IMG/VR virus record: IMGVR_UViG_3300042453_005404 | Span: 124,001-188,000 of that record | Length of the DNA: 64,000 nt | Strand: one strand, 5' to 3' | Origin: a virus | Shown: in pieces, positions 56,612 to 64,000 of the stretch | Layout of the letters: each line of letters opens with the position of its first letter | How positions within the stretch are numbered: position 1 is the first letter of the stretch | The notes under the pieces: generated by a model | Seen by the model: only the letters and a program-made list of their open reading frames with translations | Databases searched by the model: none | What the model was told of the DNA's origin: nothing | Made by a program: the position numbers and the translations under genes

Positions 56612-56636
56612 GTGGAAGATAACCAATAGAAGAAAG
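56612..56636 (+). repeat. Dispersed 24-base motif, copy 3
   Basis: GTGGAAGATAACCAATAGAA followed by GAAAG. It lies 3 bases upstream (in minus-strand sense) of the start of the 56342-56608 gene. Confidence 0.6.
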
Positions 56637-56933
56637 CTAAGAGAACATGTAATACATCGCAATATGTCTTAGTGTTATTCCTGTCATAAGACACAGCATT
56701 ATTGTACTGATTCTTGTTTGTTTGTCAGATTTTTCCAAATATCTTCCTTCTTGATAAGAAGAAGCTTTGACATAAAACGAACCAACTAATAGCTGAAGGC
56801 ATAGCCATGTAGATTGATGTGATAATCCATATATGGAGATTATAAAATCAGCTACAACAAAAAGAACGATTGGAGCGTATTTGCAAGGCAAACAGTTTGT
56901 TAATGTTGGAGGTATTACTGATGTGTTTCTCAT
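56637..56933 (-). CDS. Small membrane protein
   Basis: 98 residues with hydrophobic segments at about 22-38 (IVLFVVADFIISIYGL), 42-58 (TWLCLQLLVGSFYV) and 75-95 (STIMLCLMTGITLRH). Probably three-pass in the inner membrane. Holin-like size, but no holin signature. A TATCAT box stands 8 bases before ATG 56933. Confidence 0.5.
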   Translation of the reverse strand: MRNTSVIPPTLTNCLPCKYAPIVLFVVADFIISIYGLSHQSTWLCLQLLVGSFYVKASSYQEGRYLEKSDKQTRISTIMLCLMTGITLRHIAMYYMFS

Positions 56934-56954
56934 AGAAATCTATGATAAACGATA

Positions 56955-57308
56955 TCAAGTAAGTTGACCATGAGTTAGATGCATATGATTTTGTTGAATA
57001 TATGCTTGTTTTTGGTAGTGTTCAAAGTATACAGGAAACAGCATTACGAAGTCTGAGCCACCAAAGCTTTTGGTGCTTTCATTCATACGTTCAACATATG
57101 AACGTTGCACTTTGATTGGGTCGCCAACGATTTTGGCAAGCGAGTTACCTTTTACACCACCTATAGGTCTTGGAAAAGCACAGCCGTTAATATCGCAACG
57201 TATTTCTCCGTAGCCATCTTTTTCTAGTTCATATACTGGAACGTTATCTGGGGCAATACCATGCACGGTGCTGCCATGTCCAACTCTTACAAAATCTCCT
57301 ACAGCCAT
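56955..57308 (-). CDS. Hypothetical protein next to GroEL
   Basis: 117 residues, MAVGDFVRVGHGSTVHGIAP onward: a KOW/SH3-like opening, a CAFPRPIGG segment, then a helix-rich half. GAAGGA ribosome site. It is 6 bases downstream of the chaperonin stop. I checked it against GroES, but the mobile-loop and size pattern do not fit. Confidence 0.55.
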   Translation of the reverse strand: MAVGDFVRVGHGSTVHGIAPDNVPVYELEKDGYGEIRCDINGCAFPRPIGGVKGNSLAKIVGDPIKVQRSYVERMNESTKSFGGSDFVMLFPVYFEHYQKQAYIQQNHMHLTHGQLT

Positions 57309-57314
57309 TGTTTT

Positions 57315-59057
57315 TTATCCTTCGTTGTTTATAACAACAACACAATTTGTTGTAAGTAGCAACCCAACAACTGAACAAGCGTGTTCGATTGCATAGCGTT
57401 CTACTTTGTGTGGATCGATAATACCTTGATCGATTAAGTCACAATATACATGACGGCTTGCATCGTAACCTTGACGCAAACGTTTATTTAACAAGCTTTC
57501 TGCTTTCTTTTCAACGAGATTTTCTGGACGGTTTGTATCACCAGCAATATCGTGTAGAAGATTTACAAGCTTTTCACTGTCATACGAACGCAGTTGGTTC
57601 ATGACAACATCTGAACTTTTTCCTGTGTTCTCAACAATAACTCTTAGTGGTTGACGGCAAGCTTCATAAATAACTTTTGCACCAGCAAGTTCATCCTCTG
57701 TCATGGTATGGCCTGCCATTTCTTTTTGTAGCCATTCTGAGGCATAGAAAAGAGCTGTACCACCACCGGGAAGGATTCCTTCTTGAACAGCCGCTATCGT
57801 GGCATTTAAAGCGTCTTCAACACGATCTTTTTTTTCAAAGATTTCTACTTCGGTGCTACCACCAACTTTGATAACAGCAATACCCCCAGCAAGTTTAGCA
57901 AGACGCTTTTTGGTATTCTCACGCTTCAAATCGTCTAAACCAACATTAGCAGCAAGCAATGTTCTTAGTTGATCAACACGTTCAGAGATTAAGTCTTTGC
58001 GTGAGCCAGCGTCATCACCAACAAGAGTTGTTGAGCTCTTAGTGATGATTGCTCGCTTACATTGTCCGAGATCTGATAGTGTTGCATTTTTGATTGACTT
58101 TTCTGAGCTGGCATCAAATACTTTGCCACCTGTTACAAGGGCGATATCAGAAAGAACATCAACACGATTTTCTCCGTAACTTGGAGCTTTGATTGCGCAA
58201 GTGAACAAAACACCTTTCATCTTGTTGACGATTAGAGTATGAAGAGCTTCACCTTCGATCTCATCACCAATGATTAACAAAGGCTTGTTAGCATTTGCAG
58301 CAAGTTCCAAAACCGGAAGAATTTCTTGTAGTGAAGATAGCTTTTTGTTAGTGATAAGAATGTAAGGATCATTGAGTTCTGCGGTCATCTTTTCTTGATT
58401 TGTAACAAAGTATGGACTTACAAATCCAGAATCAAACTGCATACCTTCTACAACATCCAAGCTTGTTTTAACACTTTTAGCTGGTTCGATGGTGATGATA
58501 CCATCTTGGCCAACTCTAGAAATAGCTTCGGAAAGAAGCACACCAATAGATCTATCGCCGTTAGCAGAGATTGTACCAATATTGATAATGTCTTCGTTGT
58601 TACGAACTGGGATAGCATGTTCTTTAAGCCACGAAATAACTTTTTCTGTTGCCCATTCCATTCCACGTTTGATTTCAATCGCAGAACGTCCTGTTGCAGT
58701 CATTTTGATACCTTGCTTAAGCATGGCATAACCAAGAACGGTGGCAGTGGAAGTGCCATCTCCAGCTTGTTCATTTGTTTTGCTGGCAATCTCTTTGATT
58801 AGTTCCGCTCCTAAACTTGGAAGCTTTGAACGTAGATTGATACTCTTGGCAACAGTAACACCATCTTTAGTGATTAATGGTGCTGTTTTACCATTGTCAA
58901 TAATAACATTGTGTCCACTTGGACCCATTGTGGATTTAACAGCTTTATAAAGGATTTCTGCACCTTCTAAAAGTTGGTTATGAGCTTCTTGACCGAAAGT
59001 AACTTCTTGTACAGAAGACTCGGTTGCAACCGGTTGATTTGTTTTGTTCATATGCAT
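57315..59057 (-). CDS. groEL: GroEL-like chaperonin
   Basis: 580 residues from ATG 59057 (a second start at 59051 is possible), slightly longer than E. coli GroEL (548). VKSTMGPSGHNVIIDN (about 40-55), ITKDGVTVAKSI, EQAGDGTSTATVL (96-108) and GGGTALFYAS in the C-terminal equatorial part are all kept, so ATP binding and hydrolysis should work. The usual GGM tail is missing. No GroES in the window, so it may use the host one or work alone as known for some jumbo-phage chaperonins. It lies in a virion gene operon, so folding of a head or tail protein is likely. Confidence 0.93.
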   Translation of the reverse strand: MHMNKTNQPVATESSVQEVTFGQEAHNQLLEGAEILYKAVKSTMGPSGHNVIIDNGKTAPLITKDGVTVAKSINLRSKLPSLGAELIKEIASKTNEQAGDGTSTATVLGYAMLKQGIKMTATGRSAIEIKRGMEWATEKVISWLKEHAIPVRNNEDIINIGTISANGDRSIGVLLSEAISRVGQDGIITIEPAKSVKTSLDVVEGMQFDSGFVSPYFVTNQEKMTAELNDPYILITNKKLSSLQEILPVLELAANANKPLLIIGDEIEGEALHTLIVNKMKGVLFTCAIKAPSYGENRVDVLSDIALVTGGKVFDASSEKSIKNATLSDLGQCKRAIITKSSTTLVGDDAGSRKDLISERVDQLRTLLAANVGLDDLKRENTKKRLAKLAGGIAVIKVGGSTEVEIFEKKDRVEDALNATIAAVQEGILPGGGTALFYASEWLQKEMAGHTMTEDELAGAKVIYEACRQPLRVIVENTGKSSDVVMNQLRSYDSEKLVNLLHDIAGDTNRPENLVEKKAESLLNKRLRQGYDASRHVYCDLIDQGIIDPHKVERYAIEHACSVVGLLLTTNCVVVINNEG

Positions 59058-59584
59058 CAAGTTGGAAGGTTAATAGAAATCTTACGGATTGTTCCATCGG
59101 AGTCAACGAATTCACGAGTGTTTAGTTCTGGATCACTTAATGCATTTCTTAGACCATTTAATCCGTTAACATGTTGCAAGGGCATCATTGGTTTTGCATA
59201 ACCGTTTATTTGCGGCGCTGCAACTTCGTTCATTAATGCTGCTGGATCTAGTTTTCCATTGCTTGTTGTTGAAGCTACCGATTTTTGGCTATTATGATAC
59301 CATTGATTTACACGTTCGTTTGTAGTGTTGCAAAGATCGTCAACAAAAGCAGTTAATCTAGAAATCAAAACGTTTCTTATTTCGTTTAAGTCTCCATATA
59401 CCTCACCATCAACTGTTGCAAGATCTACAACACGTTGTTTGCCTTGCGGGCCTATCGCAACACGGTAAGAAACCTTTTCTCCGTCAATGGATCGGTGATG
59501 AATCTCTTCTTGTACAATTCCCGGCAAAACTGTTTGAGTTTTGTCGCTAAGAACGTAAATCACTTGTCCAATAGCAAAGCTCAT
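59057..59584 (-). CDS. Hypothetical virion or assembly protein
   Basis: 175 residues. First 60 residues beta-rich (FAIGQVIYVLSDKTQTVLPG, then YRVAIGPQGKQRVVDLATVD), then a helix with RNVLISRLTAFVDDLC, then a disordered Ser/Asn/Pro part. Overlaps the chaperonin start by one base and the upstream gene by 4. I recognise its general layout from T4-like jumbo phages but cannot name it. Confidence 0.6.
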   Translation of the reverse strand: MSFAIGQVIYVLSDKTQTVLPGIVQEEIHHRSIDGEKVSYRVAIGPQGKQRVVDLATVDGEVYGDLNEIRNVLISRLTAFVDDLCNTTNERVNQWYHNSQKSVASTTSNGKLDPAALMNEVAAPQINGYAKPMMPLQHVNGLNGLRNALSDPELNTREFVDSDGTIRKISINLPT

Positions 59585-59991
59585 GGTGATCCTTGTAATG
59601 CTTTAGCGTAATCTTCCGTTAAAACAAGAATAGTTTCTCCTTGGTTAACGTTTAACTTGCGTTCGTAAGGAGTGAAATCCAAGTTAGAAATAGAAGCACG
59701 AAACTTTTGTTCGGTATCATAACCAGAGTACAAATCAAAAAAGTACATAATCTTTTCAAAAGCTTTTGGATGTAGTGCCATGGGAACAATTTGATTGGTA
59801 GACAAACCACGTTGATAAGCTTCCTTCATATAACGTTCAGCATCAACCAATACCATGTCTCTTCTATCCCCAGCATAAATCGCATAACGTTTTTGTGTTA
59901 ACACATCACGAAGTTTGCGTTCACTTGCATGACCACCAAAGTTGCGGCAGTTTAAAATAATGTCTTCGATAACACTTGCATGAAATCTCAT
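59581..59991 (-). CDS. Hypothetical protein
   Basis: 136 residues, mixed alpha/beta, with AERYMKEAYQRGLSTNQIVP and a final NVNQGETILVLTEDYAKAL. No Cys motif beyond one. ATGA overlaps on both sides. Likely structural or assembly by context. Confidence 0.6.
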   Translation of the reverse strand: MRFHASVIEDIILNCRNFGGHASERKLRDVLTQKRYAIYAGDRRDMVLVDAERYMKEAYQRGLSTNQIVPMALHPKAFEKIMYFFDLYSGYDTEQKFRASISNLDFTPYERKLNVNQGETILVLTEDYAKALQGSP

Positions 59992-60476
59992 TTTGATTGA
60001 TCCTCTTTCATATCTTTCTTAAGTTTGTTTTCGTATTCTGCTTTGCGTTCTTGTTGATTTTCAAATGCCGTTGCTGCGATATCATTTGCCTTGGCAACAA
60101 CTCTGTCAATAAGTTCGTTGCCATCCTTTCGTGCTTTGTCAAGAGGCTTCATTCCCAAGCCAACTCTGATCTTGTCAATAGCATCTCCTATGTGCAAGCT
60201 TGGAAACGTTTCGCATAGAACTTCTTCAAGATGTTTGAAGTCAATAAACATGTGAGGATGTGGTCCATCCATGATTTCTTCGGGCTTTCCAGTGTCACCA
60301 ACTTCAAACTCACCGGTTTGACTATAGCGCATAATGAAAAGACCTACAGGCATATCCTTGTCTTTTGGAATAATGACGTATGGAATAGGTGATACTTTTT
60401 CACCGGGATAACTTGGTGACTCGTAAAGAATCTCTGGTGGGGCATCTAGCTTGCGAACTTTTTTTACTGAGTTCAT
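59988..60476 (-). CDS. Hypothetical protein
   Basis: 162 residues. First 90 residues beta-rich (YVIIPKDKDMPVGLFIMRYS), last 55 a long charged helix (FENQQERKAEYENKLKKDMK). Overlaps both neighbours by 4 bases, so it is co-translated with them. Confidence 0.6.
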   Translation of the reverse strand: MNSVKKVRKLDAPPEILYESPSYPGEKVSPIPYVIIPKDKDMPVGLFIMRYSQTGEFEVGDTGKPEEIMDGPHPHMFIDFKHLEEVLCETFPSLHIGDAIDKIRVGLGMKPLDKARKDGNELIDRVVAKANDIAATAFENQQERKAEYENKLKKDMKEDQSK

Positions 60477-60754
60477 GGTTCATCTCTTTCTGGGTCGATA
60501 ATCTCAAGGAATAGGTCGAAGTAGTGCTTGTGTTGCACCTTCTTCTTGAGATCAACCAAGCGCAAAGCTAGTTTTAATGTTTTGGTATCAAGCTTTGATG
60601 CGTATTCGTCAACGAGGTCTTTCTTTGCTTCACGCAAAGTAGCTTCTTCGTTTTCTAAAGTACGCATTCTGTCAACAAACTCGTTAACGATTGGTTTGAG
60701 TTCAGAGAGATTCTCTGGCATCTCGTCTGGTTCAACTTGCTGCTTACGTCTCAT
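60473..60754 (-). CDS. Small helical protein, possibly DNA-binding
   Basis: 93 residues from ATG 60754; the upstream part of the frame is a shadow of the next gene. VNEFVDRMRTLENEEATLRE, then LVDEYASKLDTKTLKLALRL, then KKKVQHKHYFDLFLEII. The order (coiled coil, short linker, helix with K-x-L-x-x-A-x-R-L) recalls GapR/DUF2312 and T4 DsbA-type proteins, which bind DNA. That likeness is by eye only. Confidence 0.5.
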   Translation of the reverse strand: MRRKQQVEPDEMPENLSELKPIVNEFVDRMRTLENEEATLREAKKDLVDEYASKLDTKTLKLALRLVDLKKKVQHKHYFDLFLEIIDPERDEP

Positions 60755-60815
60755 GTTTATGCCTATCCTTGTGGATAAGCATATCATATTTGGAAGTAGA
60801 GATTTTTGTATAATC

Positions 60816-61898
60816 TTATTGTTTAGGTTGTTGAACGGGCCGGGTTGTTTGGGTAGTAACAGTTTGAGGTTGTGCGACTGATTGAGCAGGGTTTTGAGGC
60901 TGTTGAACGGGCTGTGCTGGTTGAGGTCGAGCAGGAACATCTGGCATACTCTTTATTTCTGCGGCCACAACTTTACTAGCTGCTTGCAAAGCAGCAGGAG
61001 ATGGTTTGACTTCGAACTTTTTGTTCTTGCCTTTCATTTTTTCGAACATTTCGGTTACAAATTTTTGAGCCATTGCTTTATATCTTTGAATCTCTTGCGG
61101 AGTTACTTGGCCAACTTGGCCTGACGATATAGCTTTGTGTAGGCTTTGCATAAATCTTCTCATAACTTTTGGTAAGTTTGTTGTACTCCATGCGTCCGCC
61201 GCTTTTACAATTTCTGGATTTTTTATAAGTTTATTTAGAACTTTTTTCTTTTTGTCGTTGCGGAGATCTTGAAATTTTGTTGTATTTGCTTGTGGTGTAT
61301 TTGCTTCAACATAGATATTGCCTCTTTCGCCGCTAATCAAATCATACGCTTTCTGTGCTCGCCCTCCACTAACCACGTTTAAAACCGAGAATGCAGTGTC
61401 TAAAGCTTTTCCTCCAACAGCAAGTCCAGCAATAGCGTTAATTGGAGAGGCAACAAAACCGATACCCCAAAAGTCGGTTTTAAACGTTTCCCAACCTCTG
61501 TTTAACTCTGCATCAGCTTCTCTGAACTGATTGTCCAAATCCCTCAAAGCTTCATTTTCCCAATTTTTTGAGTATCTGTAAATCTCTTTAAGAGTAGTAT
61601 CGTTAAATGGTAAAATTTGAAATATTGCAGCAACTATAATTTCCCAACCCATTTTAATTGCTTTAATACCAGCTTCTAAACCACGCTTAAACACGGCATT
61701 GCCGATACCTGTCCCGAGCCCCAAAAACATACCAAAAGTACTATCTTGAGGGTCAAGGAATCTTTTGACTCCTTGCTTCTCATCTTCAAGCAGCATCTGC
61801 TCGAAAGCCGTGTTAATTTCTTCTTCAATGATTTGAAGAAGAATTTCCATTCGTTTTTCGTTTAGTTTCCGCTTGTAGTAATCTTTCTTTGCCACCAT
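60816..61898 (-). CDS. Membrane-active virion-like protein with Pro/Gln tail
   Basis: 360 residues. N-terminal charged helix (KRMEILLQIIEEEINTAF). FGMFLGLGTGIGNAVFKRGL (about 55-74), WEIIVAAIFQILPF (about 85-98) and IGFVASPINAIAGLAVGGKA (about 147-166) are Gly-rich hydrophobic segments as in ejection or pore proteins. The last 50 residues are a P-Q-V repeat (QPQNPAQSVAQPQTV). Ends 61 bases before the start of the 60473 gene. Confidence 0.6.
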   Translation of the reverse strand: MVAKKDYYKRKLNEKRMEILLQIIEEEINTAFEQMLLEDEKQGVKRFLDPQDSTFGMFLGLGTGIGNAVFKRGLEAGIKAIKMGWEIIVAAIFQILPFNDTTLKEIYRYSKNWENEALRDLDNQFREADAELNRGWETFKTDFWGIGFVASPINAIAGLAVGGKALDTAFSVLNVVSGGRAQKAYDLISGERGNIYVEANTPQANTTKFQDLRNDKKKKVLNKLIKNPEIVKAADAWSTTNLPKVMRRFMQSLHKAISSGQVGQVTPQEIQRYKAMAQKFVTEMFEKMKGKNKKFEVKPSPAALQAASKVVAAEIKSMPDVPARPQPAQPVQQPQNPAQSVAQPQTVTTQTTRPVQQPKQ

Positions 61899-62226
61899 TT
61901 AAAGCCCATCCTTTTGGTCTACTAACCCAAGTTGGATCATGTAGTCTACTTGGATCGATCCAAAGCTTAACACCTGTAATTAGTTCCCAATACGCTATCA
62001 CTTCAAGATCCATATCATTTAATATCATTTTCTTGGTACTGCGATGCCGTTTAGACAATCCTACAGACTTACGATGCTGCCCCGGTATTGCTTGCAGTAT
62101 TATTCTTTTCAAACGAAACCAATCAGTTTCGTTGCCTTGCACGTAAGATGCTACATACTCTACTCGCTCTTTAATGTAATCTGGCAATGGCATATCGATA
62201 AATATAATAGAACGTAACGTTGACAT
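61825..62226 (-). CDS. Hypothetical protein upstream of the virion-like gene
   Basis: 133 residues; MSTLRSIIFIDMPLPDYIKE onward (a second ATG at 62193). Its end overlaps the next gene by 74 bases, a long overlap but both frames look protein-like. Basic middle (KSVGLSKRHRSTKKMILND), then YWELITGVKLWIDP. It lies divergent to the portal with 68 bases between. Unknown role. Confidence 0.55.
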   Translation of the reverse strand: MSTLRSIIFIDMPLPDYIKERVEYVASYVQGNETDWFRLKRIILQAIPGQHRKSVGLSKRHRSTKKMILNDMDLEVIAYWELITGVKLWIDPSRLHDPTWVSRPKGWALNGGKERLLQAETKRKTNGNSSSNH

Positions 62227-62294
62227 TTTTCATTTTGAACTAGAATACTTAATCTTTGTTATCTTTTTCTAGAAAAGACACTCAAGGTTAAGCA

Positions 62295-64000
62295 ATGGCT
62301 AAAAAAGAAAAGAGCTTCTATCAGCGGCTAACACGATTGTTTCGCAGCGGTCCTGCGATTCGTAGAAAAGTTCGTGGTCAAGACTACAAAAACTTCTATG
62401 ACAACCAAGTAGTTCAAAACAATCTTGGCTACTACGGTGCTGCTGGATTCAAGCGTGAAGCATCTCCGTTTTCTGTAATGGGAGCCTATGGCATCCTTGA
62501 TCGTATGTCCAGATATGCAGAGTTTGCCGAAATGGAAAATACGGCAGATATAGCTACAGCATTAAACGTTTATGCTGATGAATCTTGTGCTTCAGATGAA
62601 AACGGTAGAACGTTTCACATCTATAGCGATGTTCCACAAATCCAACGTGCATTAGAAGAACTCTTTTATGACGTAGTGAATATTGAGTTTAATGCTCGTC
62701 GTATGGTTCGTAACCTTGTTAAAAACGGTGACTACTTCATGTATGTTGAAGTTGTTCCTGATTATGGTGTTATCAACGTAGAACCTCTTCCAGTAAACGA
62801 AGTTGAACGTGAAGAAGGTTTTGATAAGCATGACCCTTACGCTGTTAGATTTAGACTTATAACAAGAGGCGGCAAGTATCTTGAAAACTGGCAGATGCTA
62901 CACTTCCGTATTCTTGGTAACGATCTATTCCTTCCATATGGTACAAGCTTCCTAGAGTCAGCCAGAAGACCTTGGAGACAGTTAACCATGATGGAAGACT
63001 CCATGTTGGTATATCGTCTTGTAAGATCTCCAGAACGCAGAGTGTTTTACGTAGACGTAAGTGCCGTTCATCCAAATGATATTCCAAGTTATATGGAAGC
63101 TGTTAAAGAATCCATGCGTGGAGCAAGCGTTATCGAGCAACAAACGGGACGCCAAGACTTCCGTTATAATCCTCTTGCTATCGATGAAGACTACTTCCTG
63201 CCAACCAGACCAAACAATCAAACCAAGATTGAATCATTGGCTGGTGGACAAAACGCAACAGCTATCGAAGATGTTGAATATATTCACAAGAAGCTTATTG
63301 CAGCACTCATGGTACCAAAAGCTTATCTGACTTATGATGAAGCTATTAGTTCCAAAGCAACTCTTGCGCAAGAAGACATTCGTTTTTCCAGAACAGTTGG
63401 TCAGTTGCAAAAGATTTTGATTGCAGAGCTTAACAAGCTTGCAATGATTCATCTTTATGCGCTCGGTTTTTCTGGAGATGATTTGTTGAACTTTGATATC
63501 AAGTTTTCAAATCCATCAACTGTTGCCGTGCAGCAAAAGCTTGCTCTTATTTCAAGCAAACTTGAGATTGCAGCAAAAGCTTTGGAGTTAGGCAAAGAAA
63601 CCGGTTTGTTAAGCTTCAACTACATTCAACGAGAAATTCTTGGCTTGCGCCCAGAACAAATAAACATAATCAAACAAGAAGCTCGTCAAGATCAAGTTAC
63701 AATGGCCGAGCTTAAGAAAATCGCAGAGAATCCTCCGTTTGATAAAAGCATCGATTCAAACGTTGATATATTCGACAAAAGCAACTATGAAGTTCCTACT
63801 TCACCATATGCCCCAGACAAAAAAGAACTTCGCAAAGTTGAGATTCAAAATCAAGAAGAAGAGCAAGAGTATCAAGCCAAGCGAGCAAAAGAGCGTGAAG
63901 AAAAATCTGGAAATAACAGTGGTGCTCCTATTAGATTCAGTCCAACACCAAATCTTGATAAAAGCTTTAGAAAGTCTAGAAGAAGCAAAGCGTTTACAGG
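62295..64000 (+). CDS. Portal protein (T4 gp20-like), cut by the window edge
   Basis: 568 complete codons, no stop before the edge. MAKKEKSFYQRLTRLF start; AEFAEMENTADIATALNVYA (about 76-95) and DESCASDENG follow as in the gp20 wing region; TKIESLAGGQNATAIEDVEY (about 313-332) followed by IHKKLIAALMVPKAYL is the conserved gp20 block (L-GG-N---I-DVEY...KL---L-VP). The tail is charged and disordered (EEEQEYQAKRAKEREE). Forms the dodecameric ring that the terminase docks on. AAGG ribosome site 7 bases before ATG. gp20 is about 520 residues, so this one is longer. Confidence 0.92.
   Translation, partial: MAKKEKSFYQRLTRLFRSGPAIRRKVRGQDYKNFYDNQVVQNNLGYYGAAGFKREASPFSVMGAYGILDRMSRYAEFAEMENTADIATALNVYADESCASDENGRTFHIYSDVPQIQRALEELFYDVVNIEFNARRMVRNLVKNGDYFMYVEVVPDYGVINVEPLPVNEVEREEGFDKHDPYAVRFRLITRGGKYLENWQMLHFRILGNDLFLPYGTSFLESARRPWRQLTMMEDSMLVYRLVRSPERRVFYVDVSAVHPNDIPSYMEAVKESMRGASVIEQQTGRQDFRYNPLAIDEDYFLPTRPNNQTKIESLAGGQNATAIEDVEYIHKKLIAALMVPKAYLTYDEAISSKATLAQEDIRFSRTVGQLQKILIAELNKLAMIHLYALGFSGDDLLNFDIKFSNPSTVAVQQKLALISSKLEIAAKALELGKETGLLSFNYIQREILGLRPEQINIIKQEARQDQVTMAELKKIAENPPFDKSIDSNVDIFDKSNYEVPTSPYAPDKKELRKVEIQNQEEEQEYQAKRAKEREEKSGNNSGAPIRFSPTPNLDKSFRKSRRSKAFT

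Noticed and set aside
56955-57308. GroES partner for the chaperonin
   Set aside because: 117 residues with an SH3-like start; lacks the GroES layout and mobile loop. Kept as hypothetical.
58395-58802. 135-residue plus-strand frame inside the chaperonin gene
   Set aside because: Shadow frame; the minus strand encodes conserved GroEL motifs throughout.
60528-60881. 117-residue plus-strand frame
   Set aside because: Antisense to two minus-strand genes linked by overlaps to their neighbours; no start signals.
1-64000. Insertion sequences, integrase or attachment sites
   Set aside because: No transposase, integrase or terminal inverted repeats were found on either strand.

Overview
This window looks like part of a very large, AT-rich tailed phage (jumbo size class) with a T4-like head-packaging module. 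The support is a gp17-like terminase large subunit (42378-44027), a gp20-like portal running off the right edge (62295-64000), a phage-type gene density with many 4-base ATGA overlaps, at least 12 tRNA genes, and a near-complete set of its own information-processing genes: a DNA polymerase III alpha subunit, a DnaG-like primase, a fused Mre11-Rad50 protein, two RadA-like ATPases, UV damage endonuclease, RNA ligase, a sigma factor and a GroEL-like chaperonin. There are no rRNA genes and no bacterial metabolic operons. The host cannot be named from the sequence.

Layout. 1-9400 is a plus-strand block of small genes, probably expressed early. Many carry their own promoter of fixed geometry: -35, 17 bp, -10, 6 bp, then ATG. 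Transcription would therefore start at or next to the A of the start codon, so the mRNAs should be leaderless. The block includes a cyclic-phosphate receiver-like protein, a metallophosphoesterase, a paralogous series of small SH3-like proteins whose last three members carry GC-rich variable segments, and a lysine-tailed RadA-like ATPase. 9400-9900 is a G/C-skewed region between convergent genes. 9905-23061 alternates strand and is dominated by proteins of very different folds (GNAT-like, Nudix, ADP-ribosyltransferase-like, HipA-like kinase, P-loop kinase, DEDDh exonuclease, LRV repeats) that share a short N-terminal peptide of the type MKLYxILFEE, or a longer amphipathic version. More of these lie at 27541-35845 and 44861-52017.

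23080-31261 is mainly minus strand (polymerase III alpha, RNA ligase, small genes). 31285-33639 is a tRNA cluster with small genes inside it. 33692-37704 holds a zinc metallopeptidase, an acidic low-complexity protein and small genes. 37812-39846 is an operon with an ImmA/IrrE-like peptidase, a sigma factor that ends inside region 4, and an overlapping small gene that may supply the missing helix-turn-helix. 39957-44499 has a large virion-like protein, the second RadA-like ATPase and the terminase. 46365-47833 has UV endonuclease and a lysozyme-like protein. 52076-56300 has Mre11-Rad50 and primase. 56342-62226 has GroEL and several probable virion or assembly genes leading to the portal.

The most interesting reading is that this phage packages a large set of enzymes in its head. 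The shared N-terminal peptide resembles in position, length and shape the capsid-targeting sequence of T4 internal proteins, and it usually ends in an (I/L)-x-E site like those cut by the T4 prohead protease. The cargo includes likely ADP-ribosyltransferases (as in T4 Alt), acetyltransferases, kinases, nucleases and a nucleotidyltransferase. This is inference from sequence pattern and family knowledge; no database search was possible.
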